Assembly (NCBI RefSeq): GCF_008831305.1
Contig: NZ_ML708622.1
Span: 1 to 64,000, forward strand
Direction of reading: 5' to 3'
From: Kocuria coralli
GTDB lineage: Bacteria > Actinomycetota > Actinomycetes > Actinomycetales > Micrococcaceae
Length of the DNA stretch: 64,000 nt
Below the pieces are notes generated by a model. The model was not told where the DNA came from. It saw only the letters and a list, made by a program, of their open reading frames with translations, and did not search any database. Made by a program: the position numbers and the translations under genes. Positions 44,619 to 55,029 of this stretch are shown in pieces; position 1 is the stretch's first letter; the number at the start of each line of letters is the position of its first letter.

Positions 44619-45455
44619 ATGACGGAGAAGTCCAAGTTCCTGCTGGCGACCGGAGCGGTCTGCGTGCTGGCCCTGACGGCATGCGGCGGCGGGGGCGGAG
44701 GCGGCGGGGAGGAGAGCGCCGCACCCGTTGAGGCACCGGCCGACTACACGCTGGAGAACACCGAGTCCACGCTGGCCTCCGCCACGGTGGGCGGCGAACA
44801 GGTCTCGGACGTGACCCCCGCCTCGGAGGCCCTGTCCGAGGGCGGTTCCGAGGCCGAGTCGGCCCAGGCCATGCTCGGCGCGATGATGGCACTCGTGGAG
44901 ACCGATCCGGAGGAGTGCAAGGACCCGCTGTTCACCATCGTCTCCGCCGGCGTCATGGACGGCCAGGGGATGAGTGAGAACCTCGACCAGATGGTGGGCG
45001 GCAGCGCCGGACAGGACATCGTGGTCTCCGCCCGGGTCATGGACTCCCGCGAGGCAGCCGACCAGGCGGTCCAGGACATGACCTCCAGCCTGGACGGCTG
45101 CGGCGACATCACCCTGTCGGCGATGGGTGAGGAGGGTCAGATGACCTCCTCGACCTCCTCGCCGGAGATCGAGGGCGCGGGCCAGGTGCTGCTCGTCGAG
45201 GGCAGCGCCAGCGATGCCGGGAGCACGGCGAGCCCCAGCGGGGAGAGCACCTTCAGCGCCGCCTCCATGAGCGTGGGCAACCTGGTCGTCATGGTCTCGC
45301 CCGGCGACAGCATGTCGGTCGTGGACGGCGGTTCGGATACGACGGCGTCACCGGCGAGCGAGGACGAGCTGGAGTCCAGCCTGAAGGACCTCGCCGGCGC
45401 GTTCGTCGACGGTCCCGTGGAGCCCACCTCCTCCGCCAGCCCGTCCGCATCCTGA
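44619..45455 (+). CDS. Secreted lipoprotein, first of two related proteins
   Basis: The 278-residue protein has a lipobox (VLALTAC, Cys22) followed by a glycine run. Its outer domain has two likely paired cysteines (DPEECKDP and LDGCGDI). The spacing recalls the PknH-type extracellular sensor fold, and the same pattern appears in the next gene. The protein is Ser/Ala/Glu-rich. ATG 44619 has AAGGGGAG upstream. The 211 bases before it hold a possible promoter around CATAACTAATG at 44532. Function unknown; a sensor or scavenger of small ligands is an inference. Confidence 0.75.
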   Translation: MTEKSKFLLATGAVCVLALTACGGGGGGGGEESAAPVEAPADYTLENTESTLASATVGGEQVSDVTPASEALSEGGSEAESAQAMLGAMMALVETDPEECKDPLFTIVSAGVMDGQGMSENLDQMVGGSAGQDIVVSARVMDSREAADQAVQDMTSSLDGCGDITLSAMGEEGQMTSSTSSPEIEGAGQVLLVEGSASDAGSTASPSGESTFSAASMSVGNLVVMVSPGDSMSVVDGGSDTTASPASEDELESSLKDLAGAFVDGPVEPTSSASPSAS

Positions 45456-45464
45456 TATAGCCAC

Positions 45465-45495
45465 CGTTCCGGGGGCCGGCGCGGCCCCCGGAACG
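45465..45495 (+). terminator. 13-bp hairpin between the two lipoprotein genes
   Basis: CGTTCCGGGGGCC pairs fully with GGCCCCCGGAACG around a five-base loop, nine bases past the first stop. It could be an attenuator, since the second gene starts 17 bases later with its own ribosome site inside the same interval. Confidence 0.7.
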
Positions 45496-45512
45496 CCCGG
45501 GAGGAGCCCACC

Positions 45513-46373
45513 ATGAGAGACCACCGAAGAGCCCCCCTGCTGGCTGCCGCCTCGGCGGCAGCAGCCCTGGTGCTGACCGGTTGCGGCCTGTTCGGCGGCG
45601 AGGATGAGCCGGCACCCGAGGAGACCGCGCAGCAGAGCAGCGCGGAAGCCACGGCGACGACGGCGAGCCCGGATGCCACAGACGAGGCCACCGCGGAGAC
45701 CTCCTCGGCGGCACCGTCCCCGAGCGCCACGGCGAGCTCGTCCGCCACGGCGGGCGGGGGCGCGGGTGAGGCGCCCGCGGATCTGTCCAACAGCAGCGTC
45801 ATGGGAGCGCTCAACGGCCAGGTGGTCGGCGGGGTGGAGCTCAACGCGCTGCCGGTGAGCCTCATGGAGGCCTCCGGGCAGGACATTCCCGCGCTGCTCG
45901 AGGAGTCCCTGGGCGTCGTCGCGGTCGACCCGGCCAGCTGCGCGGACCCGGTCCAGGGTTCCTTCATGGGCGGGATCATGCAGTCGAACATGGCCGACGG
46001 CGTCGTGGGAGTGGACACCGGCGGAAGCGTGATCATCACCGTGCACTCCTTCGACTCGGTCCAGGACGCCGAGGCCGACCTGCAGGGGTTCCGTGACGAG
46101 GTGGACGACTGCTCCGAGGCCACCATGTCGGTCGACGGGGAATCCCTGCCGGTGGAACTGAGCGACGAGGACCTCACCGTCGAAGGCGCGGAGACCGCGA
46201 TCCGCACCCGGCTCAACGCCAGCGGGGCCGGAGAGAGCATCGCCGTGCACTCCGGCCGCATGGTCTACGGCAACTCCGTCGTCTCCGTGCTGTCCTCGGG
46301 CGAGTACCAGGGCGAGCAGGCGGACTACGAGGCGCTGCTGACCGAGGTGGCCCAGCTCCTCCAGGGGGCCTGA
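45513..46373 (+). CDS. Secreted lipoprotein, second of two related proteins
   Basis: The 286-residue protein has a lipobox (LVLTGC, Cys24), a Pro/Ala/Thr-rich linker (about 30-85) and an outer domain resembling its upstream neighbour, with cysteines in DPASCADP and VDDCSEA and the flanking GxMxxxM region. ATG 45513 has GGGAGGAG upstream. The arrangement suggests an old tandem duplication. It is followed by proS, 140 bases away. Identity at the residue level is low, so the two have diverged in what they bind. Confidence 0.75.
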   Translation: MRDHRRAPLLAAASAAAALVLTGCGLFGGEDEPAPEETAQQSSAEATATTASPDATDEATAETSSAAPSPSATASSSATAGGGAGEAPADLSNSSVMGALNGQVVGGVELNALPVSLMEASGQDIPALLEESLGVVAVDPASCADPVQGSFMGGIMQSNMADGVVGVDTGGSVIITVHSFDSVQDAEADLQGFRDEVDDCSEATMSVDGESLPVELSDEDLTVEGAETAIRTRLNASGAGESIAVHSGRMVYGNSVVSVLSSGEYQGEQADYEALLTEVAQLLQGA

Positions 46374-46513
46374 CGGGATCCTGCGGTGTGCGGGGGCCGG
46401 ACCCATGGGCGATAGGATGGCCCGGGTCTGGCCCTTCGTCGTCGCGCTGCAGCGGCACACCGGGGAAGCGCTGGGACCGAACTCTTCACCGATCACCCCG
46501 AAACGGAGCGCCC

Positions 46514-48313
46514 GTGGCACTGCGACTCTCCACCTTGTTCCTGCGCACCCTGCGCGAGGACCCCGTAGACGCCGAGGTGGCCAGTCACCGCCTGCTTGCG
46601 CGCGGCGGCTACATCCGGCGGGTCGCCCCCGGCGGTTTCGCCTGGCTGCCCCTGGGCATGATCGTGCTGCGCAACATCGAGGCGATCGTGCGCGAGGAGA
46701 TGAACGCCATCGGCGGCCAGGAGGTGCTGTTCCCGGCGCTCCTGCCCCGTGAGCCCTACGAGGCCACCGGCCGCTGGGAGGAGTACGGCGACAACCTCTT
46801 CCGGGTCAAGGACCGCAAGGACGCGGACCACCTCCTGGCGCCCACCCACGAAGAGGTCTTCACCCTGCTGGTCAAGGACCTCTACTCGTCCTACAAGGAC
46901 CTGCCCACGATCCTCTACCAGATCCAGACCAAGTACCGGGACGAGGCGCGTCCGCGGGCCGGGCTGATCCGGACGCGGGAGTTCATCATGAAGGACTCGT
47001 ACTCCTTCGACGTCGACGACGATGGCCTGGCCGAGTCCTACCGCCTGCACCGGGCCGCCTATGTGCGAATCTTCGAACGACTGGGACTCGAGGTCGTCGC
47101 CGTCTCCGCCGACTCGGGCGCCATGGGCGGTTCGCGATCGGAGGAGTTCCTGTTCCCCACCGCCATAGGGGAGGACACCTTCGTACGATCGCCCGGAGGG
47201 TACGCCGCCAACGTGGAGGCGGTGACCACCGTCGTGCCGGAGGCCGTGCCCTACGACGACGCCCCGGCCGCCGTCGTGCGCAACACCCCGGCCTCGCCGA
47301 CCATCGAGTCGCTCGTGCGCCAGTCCCAGGAGCTGCACCCGCGCGAGGACCGGGAGTGGACCGCCGCGGACACACTGAAGAACGTGGTCCTGAAGATCAC
47401 CCGCCCGGACGGCGAGCACGTCCTGGTGGCGGTGGGGCTGCCGGGCGACCGCAACGTCGACATCAAGCGCCTGGAGGTCAGCATCGGCGACGCCCTGGAG
47501 ATCCAGGGCGAGATCGAGGTCGAGCAGGCCTCCGACGACGACCTCCGGTCCCGGCCGCTGATCGTCAAGGGCTACCTGGGGCCGGGGCTGAACCTCGGCG
47601 AGCCCCTGCTGGGCGAGAAGTCCGTGACGGGTATCCCGTACTTCGTGGATCCGCGCGTGGTCGAGGGCACCCGCTGGGTGACCGGGGCGAACGTCTCCGG
47701 ACAGCACGTCTACGACCTCGTGGCCGGCCGGGACTTCACGTGGGACGGCACCATCGAGTGCGCGCAGGTACTGCCCGGTGATCCCGCCCCGGACGGATCC
47801 GGGCCCCTGGAGGCCGCCCGCGGCATCGAGATGGGGCACGTCTTCGCCCTGGGCCGCAAGTACGCGGAGGTCCTGGGGCTCAAGGTCCTCGACCAGAACG
47901 GCAAGCAGGTCGTGGTGACCATGGGCTCCTACGGGTTCGGCGTCACCAGGGCCGTGGCTGCCCTGGCCGAGGCCTACCACGATGACAAGGGCCTGATCTG
48001 GCCCCGGGCGGTGGCCCCGGCCGACATCCACGTCGTGGCCACCGGCAAGGGGGCGGAGTTCATGGCCGAGGCCGAGAAGATCGTGGAAGAGCTGGAGGCC
48101 CAAGGCCTCAAGGTGCTCTTCGACGACCGCGCCAAGGTCTCCCCGGGTGTGCGGTTCGGCGACTTCGAGCTGCTGGGCGTGCCCACCATGCTGGTGGTCG
48201 GCCGCGGCCTGGCCGATGGGATGCTCGAGCTCAAGGACCGTGCCACCGGAGAGGCCCGCGACGTCCGGCGCGACGGCGTCGGCCCGGAGGTGGCCGCGGC
48301 GATCCGTGGCTGA
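46514..48313 (+). CDS. proS: Prolyl-tRNA synthetase
   Basis: The 599-residue class II enzyme charges tRNA-Pro. It has the bacterial-type motif 2 region ([21 protein letters not shown] near 155-175), the INS editing insertion in the middle (about 220-400, [17 protein letters not shown] segment) and the C-terminal anticodon domain ([21 protein letters not shown]). GTG at 46514 has GGAG six bases upstream. The full set of motifs and length match the long bacterial ProS with editing. Nothing unusual was seen. Confidence 0.97.
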   Translation: MALRLSTLFLRTLREDPVDAEVASHRLLARGGYIRRVAPGGFAWLPLGMIVLRNIEAIVREEMNAIGGQEVLFPALLPREPYEATGRWEEYGDNLFRVKDRKDADHLLAPTHEEVFTLLVKDLYSSYKDLPTILYQIQTKYRDEARPRAGLIRTREFIMKDSYSFDVDDDGLAESYRLHRAAYVRIFERLGLEVVAVSADSGAMGGSRSEEFLFPTAIGEDTFVRSPGGYAANVEAVTTVVPEAVPYDDAPAAVVRNTPASPTIESLVRQSQELHPREDREWTAADTLKNVVLKITRPDGEHVLVAVGLPGDRNVDIKRLEVSIGDALEIQGEIEVEQASDDDLRSRPLIVKGYLGPGLNLGEPLLGEKSVTGIPYFVDPRVVEGTRWVTGANVSGQHVYDLVAGRDFTWDGTIECAQVLPGDPAPDGSGPLEAARGIEMGHVFALGRKYAEVLGLKVLDQNGKQVVVTMGSYGFGVTRAVAALAEAYHDDKGLIWPRAVAPADIHVVATGKGAEFMAEAEKIVEELEAQGLKVLFDDRAKVSPGVRFGDFELLGVPTMLVVGRGLADGMLELKDRATGEARDVRRDGVGPEVAAAIRG

Positions 48314-48341
48314 TCCGTACCCGTCCTTCAGAGTCCGTCTC

Positions 48342-49361
48342 TCAGCCGGTCTCGAGACCCGGAAGGGCTTCGAGACCGGCTGCGGCATCTCCGGGAGCCG
48401 CGTCGATCCCGCGGACCCGGACCTGGGTCACGACGGCTCGCAGCAGCACCGCCTCGCCGGGCGCCGACGCCCGCGGATCCTCCCCGGCGTCCAGAATCTG
48501 GGCTGCGGCGGCATCGGTGAGATCGGCCATCAGCCGGTCGAGGGCTCGTCCCGGTTCGCTCCGGAACCCGGCGGGCATGCTCGGCTGCCCGCTGACCACC
48601 CCCGGGCTGCGGGCGGTCATGGCCCGGAGCCAGGCGCCGTCGAGCACGGGGTCCAGGGAACGCGACCAGTCCCCGGGCCGGGGCCTCTCGCCTTTCGGCA
48701 GGGCCTCCCAGGTCTGCGCCGCGAAGCGGGTGCCGGCCAGGGCGGAGGCGAGCCCGAACGCCGGCTCGTCCGACGGCGCCGGTGAGCTGCCGTCCTCCGC
48801 CGGCCCCTCCGTCACGGCGGATGCCGCCTCCTCGGCCGGTTCCGGCACCAGGGAGGTCGCGCTGCCGGGATCGGCACCCAGGTCCACGGCGACGGCGGCG
48901 CGATATGCCGCCGCCGAGACGTTCACCGCGCGCTGCTGCCGGTCCGCCGCGGGCAGGTCCAGGAGTTCACGCGCCGTGCTCAGCAGGGCCCGCTGCGGAT
49001 CCGTCACGGTGGAATATTGCACCAGCTGCGTCTCGTCGTCCGCTTCTTCGGCAGCCCGCTCCCGCGCGGACTGCGACGGCTCCGGCCCCATGGCGTCGAG
49101 CTGCTGCTGGAGGTCCTCCCTGATGGCCTCCGCCTGCCCGGCCGTCAGGCCCTCCCAGTGCCGGGCCTCCGTCAGGGCCTCGGAGGCGAGCCAGGCACGG
49201 GTGGCGTCCGGATCCTCGATGTCCCGGGAGGAGCCGACCGCGCCCGCGAGCCCCCAGACCCCGGCCAGCGCCGCAGCCAGCACGACGATCAGGACGAGGA
49301 CCGGCGTGGTGCCCGGCCAGGACCGGGCCCGCGGAGCGGGGCGTACGGAGCGTTGACGCAT
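48342..49361 (-). CDS. Single-pass membrane/secreted protein of unknown function
   Basis: The 339-residue protein has one N-terminal transmembrane segment (TPVLVLIVVLAAALAGVWGLAGAV) after an Arg-rich head. The remainder is extracellular, helical and Ala/Glu-rich (about residues 60-330), perhaps a two-domain helical bundle like the ferritin-like DUF4439 protein often found between proS and rimP. I cannot see the metal ligands of a ferritin fold, so I do not name it. It is convergent to proS and ends in the shared hairpin. The 163 bases to rimP are divergent. Confidence 0.65.
   Translation of the reverse strand: MRQRSVRPAPRARSWPGTTPVLVLIVVLAAALAGVWGLAGAVGSSRDIEDPDATRAWLASEALTEARHWEGLTAGQAEAIREDLQQQLDAMGPEPSQSARERAAEEADDETQLVQYSTVTDPQRALLSTARELLDLPAADRQQRAVNVSAAAYRAAVAVDLGADPGSATSLVPEPAEEAASAVTEGPAEDGSSPAPSDEPAFGLASALAGTRFAAQTWEALPKGERPRPGDWSRSLDPVLDGAWLRAMTARSPGVVSGQPSMPAGFRSEPGRALDRLMADLTDAAAAQILDAGEDPRASAPGEAVLLRAVVTQVRVRGIDAAPGDAAAGLEALPGLETG
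48343..48382 (+). terminator. 12-bp hairpin after proS
   Basis: CAGCCGGTCTCG pairs with CGAGACCGGCTG around a 16-base loop, 30 bases past the proS stop. It lies over the last codons of the convergent membrane protein gene, so the two genes share this 3' end. Confidence 0.6.
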
Positions 49362-49524
49362 GGTCGTCCTCTCTCACGATCTGTGCTTCGCGGCCGGGGC
49401 GGGGGCTGAGCTGCGGGGCCGGCACTCAGGGGCGCCCGCGGACTGGGGAAGACTCCCGGGCCGGCGGGAGACCTTAGGATGGGGGCGCTTGGACCGTAAC
49501 CCGCCGATCACCAGGAGCCTAACC

Positions 49525-50058
49525 GTGACCACTCCGGCAAGCACCGACCCCGCTGCCCCGCTGCGCGAGATCCTGACCCCCGTGGTCGAAGGCCAGGGTC
49601 TGTACCTGGAGGAGATCAGCGTCAGGGGAGCGGGCGCCAGCCGCATCGTGCAGGTCCTGGTGGACCTGCCCGACGACACCACCGAGGGCGTGGACCTCGA
49701 AGACATCGCCCGGGTGTCGCGCGCGGTGTCGGAGGCCCTGGACGAGTACGACGCCGTGGACGGTCCCGGCTACGAGCTGGAGGTCTCCTCCCCGGGGGCC
49801 GCCCGGGAACTCAAGCAGCTACGGCACTGGAAGCGCTCCGTGGGCCGTCAGGTCACGGTCACGCCCATGGACACCGTCCGTGAGGCGAAGTTCACGGCCC
49901 GCCTGCTGTCCGTCGACACGTCGGCCGGCGAGGACCACGCCGTCGTCACGCTGCAGCGCAGCGAGCAGGTCAAGAAGGGCATGCCGGTCAAGCAGCTGCC
50001 GCCCGAGACCTGGACGCTGACGGAGATCCGGCGGGCCAAGGTCCAGGTCCAGGATTGA
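49525..50058 (+). CDS. rimP: Ribosome maturation factor RimP
   Basis: The 177-residue protein has the RimP N-terminal alpha/beta domain (LREILTPVVEGQGLYLEEI, VQVLVDLPDD, DIARVSRAVSEALDE, YELEVSSPG) and C-terminal SH3-like domain. It assists 30S assembly. The GTG at 49525 has AGGAG seven bases upstream. nusA follows after 234 bases, so it may be one unit with nusA-infB or have an extra promoter; a TATGGT box at 50115 is a candidate. Confidence 0.95.
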   Translation: MTTPASTDPAAPLREILTPVVEGQGLYLEEISVRGAGASRIVQVLVDLPDDTTEGVDLEDIARVSRAVSEALDEYDAVDGPGYELEVSSPGAARELKQLRHWKRSVGRQVTVTPMDTVREAKFTARLLSVDTSAGEDHAVVTLQRSEQVKKGMPVKQLPPETWTLTEIRRAKVQVQD

Positions 50059-50292
50059 GCCCGTACCGCATCCGCGGCGAGGACGGGCCCGCTCGGCCGG
50101 TCCCGGGCGGGTGTATGGTGGAGGGCTGATACCGGAGCGCAGCGCGCAATCCGGGCCGCCGGATCGGCGGACCGGAGCGGAAGCGACCGCCATGTAAGTT
50201 CTCGAGGACAGCGTTCCGCCCGGACCGGGTGGTGCGCTGTTGTCAATCACTGGGCGCAGGAGGTCCCGCGCACCACGACAGGAAGGCCCGAT

Positions 50293-51267
50293 ATGGACAT
50301 CGACATGAGTGCCCTGCGGATGCTTGAGCGTGAGCGCGAAATCCCCGTAGACCTGCTGGTCCCCACGATCGAGCAGGCCCTGGTCCTGGCCTACATGCGC
50401 TCCCCGGGCGCCATCAAGGACGCCCGCGCGGAGATCGATCCCAAGACCGGCCACGTGACCATCTGGGCTCCCGAAGTGGACGAGGACGGCAGCAGGATCG
50501 GGGAGTTCGACGACACCCCGGACGGCTTCGGCCGGATCGCCGCCTCGACCGCCCGGCAGGTCATCCTGCAGCGTCTGCGCGACGTCGAGGACGACACCGT
50601 CCTGGGCCATTTCAAGGGCCGCGAGGGCGAAGTGGTCTCCGGGCAGATCCAGCAGGGCCGCAATCCGCACATGGTCCAGGTGGACCTGGGGACGGTCGAG
50701 GCCGTCCTTCCGCCGCACGAGCAGGTGCCGGGGGAGAAGTACCCCCACGGCGGCCGGATCCGCGCCTACGTGCTCGAGGCCCGCCGGGGCCCCAAGGGAC
50801 CCTCCATCACCCTGTCCCGTTCGCATCCGGAACTGGTCCGCCGGCTCTTCGAGTTCGAGGTCCCGGAGATCGCCGACGGCGACGTCGAGATCATGGCCAT
50901 CGCCCGGGAGGCCGGCCACCGGTCCAAGATCGCCGTGGCCGCCAACACGTCGGGCGTCAACGCCAAGGGATCGTGCATCGGCGAGATGGGCACCCGCGTG
51001 CGCGCCGTCATGAACGAGCTGGGTGGCGAGAACATCGATATCGTCGACTGGTCCAACGACCCCGCCGTATTCATCGGCAACGCCCTGTCTCCCGCGAAGA
51101 CCGTGAAGGTCGAGGTTCTCGACGAGCGGGCCAAGACAGCGCGCGCCGTCGTGGCCGATAACAAGCTCTCCCTGGCCATCGGCAAGGAGGGGCAGAACGC
51201 CCGCCTGGCGGCCAAGCTGACCGGGTGGAAGATCGACATCGTTCCCGAATCCCGCGACAGCGCCTGA
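50293..51267 (+). CDS. nusA: Transcription termination/antitermination factor NusA
   Basis: The 324-residue protein has the RNA polymerase-binding N-terminal domain, an S1 domain beginning around [11 protein letters not shown] near 111 and KH domains at about 205-320 ([38 protein letters not shown]). It has no acidic C-terminal repeats, as usual outside proteobacteria. ATG 50293 has AGGAAGG upstream. It couples pausing and termination. Confidence 0.96.
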   Translation: MDIDMSALRMLEREREIPVDLLVPTIEQALVLAYMRSPGAIKDARAEIDPKTGHVTIWAPEVDEDGSRIGEFDDTPDGFGRIAASTARQVILQRLRDVEDDTVLGHFKGREGEVVSGQIQQGRNPHMVQVDLGTVEAVLPPHEQVPGEKYPHGGRIRAYVLEARRGPKGPSITLSRSHPELVRRLFEFEVPEIADGDVEIMAIAREAGHRSKIAVAANTSGVNAKGSCIGEMGTRVRAVMNELGGENIDIVDWSNDPAVFIGNALSPAKTVKVEVLDERAKTARAVVADNKLSLAIGKEGQNARLAAKLTGWKIDIVPESRDSA

Positions 51268-51331
51268 GGGCCGTCCCGAGCCGCCCAGCGTGGCGAAGGC
51301 CTCAAATTCGGCTGAGAATCGATCGAGGGGC

Positions 51332-51348
51332 TAGACTGTTCGGCGGTC
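51332..51348 (+). promoter_or_regulatory. TAGACTGTTC promoter box upstream of ylxR-infB
   Basis: TAGACTGTTCGGCGGTC here is identical over 17 bases to the segment before rpsO and shares its first ten with the frr promoter. TAGACT is the likely -10. It lies 73 bases before ylxR, with a hairpin CCTCCGCG/CGCGGAGG at 51368-51391 in the leader. It would give ylxR and infB transcription independent of nusA. Confidence 0.55.
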
Positions 51349-51421
51349 GAAAAGTCGATGGGACGTGCCTCCGCGCGGAACCACGCGGAGGAATTTCTCA
51401 ACACAGGGGTGCGTTCATTTC

Positions 51422-51712
51422 GTGAGACACGTTGCGCGCCGCACCTGTATTGGATGCCGGGCCGTCGATGAACCCGACCAGCTCGTGCGCTTGACCGTGC
51501 GCACCGACGCGACCGGGACCGCCGTCGTCATGATCGACGAAGGGCGCAGACTCGGTGGCCGAGGTGCTTGGCTGCATCCCACGGAACAGTGTCTGCAGAA
51601 CGCCGTGCGCCGCAAGGCTTTCAACCGCGCCTTCCGCGCGCCGGTGGACGCGGACGCCGTGGTGCAGACGTTCAGGCAGGTGGCCTCGGAAACGGCCGCC
51701 GAGCACGAGTAA
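51422..51712 (+). CDS. ylxR: YlxR-family (DUF448) RNA-binding protein
   Basis: The 96-residue protein has the YlxR signature near its start (RRTCIGCRAV ... DQLVRLTV) and RRLGGRGAWLHP near residue 45. It is a small nucleic-acid-binding protein found between nusA and infB; in Bacillus it also affects transcription. The GTG at 51422 gives the conserved N-terminus; AGGGG is a little far at 12 bases. infB begins 257 bases on. Confidence 0.92.
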   Translation: MRHVARRTCIGCRAVDEPDQLVRLTVRTDATGTAVVMIDEGRRLGGRGAWLHPTEQCLQNAVRRKAFNRAFRAPVDADAVVQTFRQVASETAAEHE

Positions 51713-51969
51713 GCCGACCACGGCCGCCAGTACGGGCGGCCGGGTCCGGACCGGCTGGCCCGTCAACGTGGCGGACAGACGACTTCCGGTGCGGACTGTT
51801 ATGGAAAGCGAGTCAGAAGCTGATGGAAACCCGATGAGTGCCGAACGATGAGTGCTTCAGAGTGCTCTGAAAACGGTGTTCCCGTGCGCCCGAAGTCTGC
51901 GCGGGAGAACCCCCACGGCAAGTAGTCGGTCCGCCTCCTGTCACGGATGCGGACCGGGACAGGAGAGAA

Positions 51970-54906
51970 GTGGCTAAGCAACGAGTACACGAGCTGGCCA
52001 AAGAGCTCGGCATGACCTCCAAGGAGGCCATCGCCAAACTGCAGGATCTGGGCGAATTCGTCCGCGGAGCGTCCTCTACGGTCGAACCGCCGGTCGCCAA
52101 GAAGCTCAAGGACGCCATCGGCACCGGTGGTGCGGCGTCCGCCAAGTCCGCTGCGGCCAAGGAGTCCGCCGGGAAGGCGGCCCAGGCCCCCCAGACCGAT
52201 ACGAAAGCCGCGGCGCCCAAGCCCTCGGCTGCTCCCAAGCCCGGTGTGAAGCCCGGGCCCAAGCCGGCTGCCGCGAAGGCACCGGCCGAGGAGACCAAGC
52301 CCGAGACCCCGGCGGAGCCGCAGCAAGCACCGGCTGAGCCGGCTGCCGAGGCCGCTCCGGCTGCGGAGACCCCGGAGGCTCCGGCGGCCAAGCCCGCGCC
52401 CAAGCCCACCGGCGGCCCGACCCCGGGCCCCAAGCCCGGCGGGGCCGGCCCGCGTCCGGGCAACAACCCGTTCGCCTCGCAGCAGGGGATGTCGCGCTCC
52501 GGTCCGCGCCCGCAGGGCGGCGGCCAGGGCGGTCCCCGTCCCGGCGGCCCGCGTCCGGGCAACAACCCGTTCGCCTCGCAGCAGGGGATGTCGCGTCCTG
52601 GTCCGCGCCCGCAGGGCGGTCAGGGCGGTCCCCGTCCGGCGGCTCCCCGTCCGGGTCAGGGCGGCGGCCAGGGCGGTCCCCGTCCGGCGGCTCCCCGTCC
52701 GGGTCAGGGCGGCGGCCAGGGCGGTCCCCGTCCCGCTGCTCCCCGTCCGGGACAGGCGCCTCGCGGACCCCGTCCCGCGGGTCCCCGCCCCAGCCCGAAC
52801 ATGATGCCCGGTCACACCGCCAACGTGGCCCCGGTCGGTTCGCGGCCCGGCGGCCGCGGCGGAGCCGGTGCCGGCCAGGGCGGCCCGCGCCGCGGTGGCG
52901 GTGGCGGTGCTCCCGGCGGCGGAGGCGGATTCCGTCCCGGTGGCGGACCCGGCCGCGGTGGCCGCGGTGCGACCCAGGGCGCCTTCGGGCGCGGTGGGCC
53001 CTCCCGCAAGGGCCGCAAGTCGCGTCGGGCGAAGCGCCAGGAACTGGAGCAGATGAACGCACCGAAGATCGGTGGCGTCTCCGTTCCGCACGGTGACGGC
53101 TCGACCGAGGTGCGGCTGCGCCGCGGCGCGTCCCTGATGGACTTCGCCGAGAAGATCGAGGCCAACCCGGCAGCGCTGGTCCAGGTGCTGATCCACCTGG
53201 GCGAGATGGCGACCCAGACCCAGTCGCTGGACGAGGAGACCTTCGAGCTGCTCGGTGCCGAGCTGGGCTACGTCATCAAGGTGGTCTCGCCCGAGGACGA
53301 GGAGCGCGAGCTCTTCGAGTCCTTCGACATCGACCTGGCCGCCGAATCGGCTGCCGAGGACGAGGAAGTGCTGGAGCCGCGCCCGGCCGTCGTGACCGTC
53401 ATGGGCCACGTCGACCATGGTAAGACCCGCCTGCTGGACGCCATCCGGAACACCCGCGTGATCGAGGGCGAAGCCGGCGGCATCACCCAGCACATCGGTG
53501 CCTACCAGATCTCCACCGAGGTGGAGGGCGAGGATCGCCGCCTGACCTTCATCGACACCCCCGGTCACGAGGCCTTCACGGCCATGCGTGCCCGCGGTGC
53601 CCAGGTCACGGACATCGCCCTGCTCGTGGTCGCCGCCGACGACGGCGTCATGCCGCAGACCGTCGAGGCGCTCAACCACGCCCAGGCGGCCAACGTGCCG
53701 ATCGTCGTCGCGGTGAACAAGATCGACAAGCCCGACTCCAACCCGGAGAAGATCCGCGGCCAGCTCACCGAGTACGGCCTGGTTCCCGAGGAATACGGTG
53801 GCGACACCATGTTCGTCGACGTCTCCGCACGTGCCGGTCAGAACATCCAGGGCCTGCTCGAGGCGGTCGTGCTGACCGCCGACGGCACCCTGGAGCTGCA
53901 GGCGAACCCGAACAAGGAAGCCCGCGGTGTGGCCATCGAGGCCAACCTGGACAAGGGCCGTGGCGCGGTGTGCACCGTGCTGGTCCAGTCCGGCACCCTG
54001 CACGTGGGCGACGCCATGGTGGCTGGTGGCGCGCACGGCCGCGTCCGGGCGATGTTCGACGAGGACGGCCAGGCAGTGGAAGAGGCGACTCCTTCGCGGC
54101 CCGTGCAGGTGCTCGGCCTGAACTCCGTGCCGCGTGCCGGTGACACCTTCCTGGTGACCAGCGAGGAGCGGACGGCCCGGCAGATCGCCGAGAAGCGTCA
54201 GGCGGCCGACCGCAACGCCCTGCTGGCCAAGCGCCGCAAGCGCGTGACCCTGGAGTCCTTCGACGCCGCCGTGGCCGAGGGCAAGATCGACACCCTGAAC
54301 CTGATCATCAAGGGCGACGTGTCCGGTGCCGTGGAGGCCCTGGAAGACTCGCTCATGAAGATCGAGGTGGCCTCGGACGAGGTTCAACTGCGCGTGATCC
54401 ACCGCGGCGTGGGTGCGATCACCCAGAACGACGTCAACCTGGCGACCGTGGACAACGCGATCATCATCGGCTTCAACGTCCGTCCGGCGGAGCGGGTCAC
54501 CGACCTCGCCGACCGCGAAGGCGTCGAGATGAAGTTCTACTCGGTCATCTACAACGCCCTGGACGACGTCGAGGCAGCCTTGAAGGGCATGCTCAAGCCG
54601 GAGTACGAGGAAGTCGAGCTCGGCAAGGCGGAGGTCCGCGAGGTGTTCCGCTCCTCCAAGTGGGGCAACATCGCCGGTTCCTACGTGACCGAGGGGCTGA
54701 TCAGGCGCAACGCCAACGCGCGTCTGGTCCGCGACGGCAACGTGGTGCAGGACAAGCTGAAGATCGAGTCGCTGCGTCGCTTCAAGGACGACGCCGTCGA
54801 GGTCCGCGACGGATACGAGTGCGGTATCGGACTCGGCTCCTTCAACGACATCAAGGAAGGCGACATCATCGAGACCTGGGAGCTTCAGGAGAAGCCCCGC
54901 GCTTGA
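51970..54906 (+). CDS. infB: Translation initiation factor IF-2
   Basis: The 978-residue GTPase brings initiator tRNA to the ribosome. It has an IF2 N-terminal domain ([13 protein letters not shown]), a very long disordered Pro/Gly/Ala/Arg-rich segment (about 55-360), a second IF2_N-like segment near 375, then the G domain with GHVDHGKT near 478, DTPGHEAF and NKID, and domains II-IV. GTG start with GACAGGAGAG upstream. The disordered part carries exact tandem repeats (see separate entry). Its length is large but normal for actinobacteria. Confidence 0.97.
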   Translation: MAKQRVHELAKELGMTSKEAIAKLQDLGEFVRGASSTVEPPVAKKLKDAIGTGGAASAKSAAAKESAGKAAQAPQTDTKAAAPKPSAAPKPGVKPGPKPAAAKAPAEETKPETPAEPQQAPAEPAAEAAPAAETPEAPAAKPAPKPTGGPTPGPKPGGAGPRPGNNPFASQQGMSRSGPRPQGGGQGGPRPGGPRPGNNPFASQQGMSRPGPRPQGGQGGPRPAAPRPGQGGGQGGPRPAAPRPGQGGGQGGPRPAAPRPGQAPRGPRPAGPRPSPNMMPGHTANVAPVGSRPGGRGGAGAGQGGPRRGGGGGAPGGGGGFRPGGGPGRGGRGATQGAFGRGGPSRKGRKSRRAKRQELEQMNAPKIGGVSVPHGDGSTEVRLRRGASLMDFAEKIEANPAALVQVLIHLGEMATQTQSLDEETFELLGAELGYVIKVVSPEDEERELFESFDIDLAAESAAEDEEVLEPRPAVVTVMGHVDHGKTRLLDAIRNTRVIEGEAGGITQHIGAYQISTEVEGEDRRLTFIDTPGHEAFTAMRARGAQVTDIALLVVAADDGVMPQTVEALNHAQAANVPIVVAVNKIDKPDSNPEKIRGQLTEYGLVPEEYGGDTMFVDVSARAGQNIQGLLEAVVLTADGTLELQANPNKEARGVAIEANLDKGRGAVCTVLVQSGTLHVGDAMVAGGAHGRVRAMFDEDGQAVEEATPSRPVQVLGLNSVPRAGDTFLVTSEERTARQIAEKRQAADRNALLAKRRKRVTLESFDAAVAEGKIDTLNLIIKGDVSGAVEALEDSLMKIEVASDEVQLRVIHRGVGAITQNDVNLATVDNAIIIGFNVRPAERVTDLADREGVEMKFYSVIYNALDDVEAALKGMLKPEYEEVELGKAEVREVFRSSKWGNIAGSYVTEGLIRRNANARLVRDGNVVQDKLKIESLRRFKDDAVEVRDGYECGIGLGSFNDIKEGDIIETWELQEKPRA
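52447..52767 (+). repeat. In-frame tandem and dispersed repeats in the infB linker
   Basis: Two copies of a 48-bp unit (starting GGCGGTCCCC, 52624-52671 and 52672-52719) are identical, and a third diverged copy follows from 52720. Upstream, a unit encoding [15 protein letters not shown] occurs twice, 102 bases apart (about 52447 and 52549). All keep the frame, so the linker length can vary by whole repeats. Confidence 0.85.
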
Positions 54907-54920
54907 TCGCCCGATCGTGA

Positions 54921-54960
54921 CGGCCCGTACCGTTGTCCTCACCGGACGGGGTACGGGCCG
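54921..54960 (+). terminator. 11-bp hairpin after infB
   Basis: CGGCCCGTACC pairs with GGTACGGGCCG around an 18-base loop containing a second small stem, 14 bases past the infB stop. Confidence 0.7.
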
Positions 54961-55029
54961 TTGCCACCCTCGCGGATCCACCAAGCCCTCAAGCAAATCC
55001 CACCGAACTCACCGAGCCAAGGAGCAACC

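Noticed and set aside
52447-52767. CRISPR-like repeat array
   Set aside because: The repeats are contiguous, in frame and code for a Pro/Gly-rich linker; there are no unique spacers or cas genes.
51799-54996. A 1065-codon open frame on the minus strand opposite infB
   Set aside because: It arises from the codon bias of infB. The plus strand has all IF-2 motifs, and the antisense product is low-complexity.
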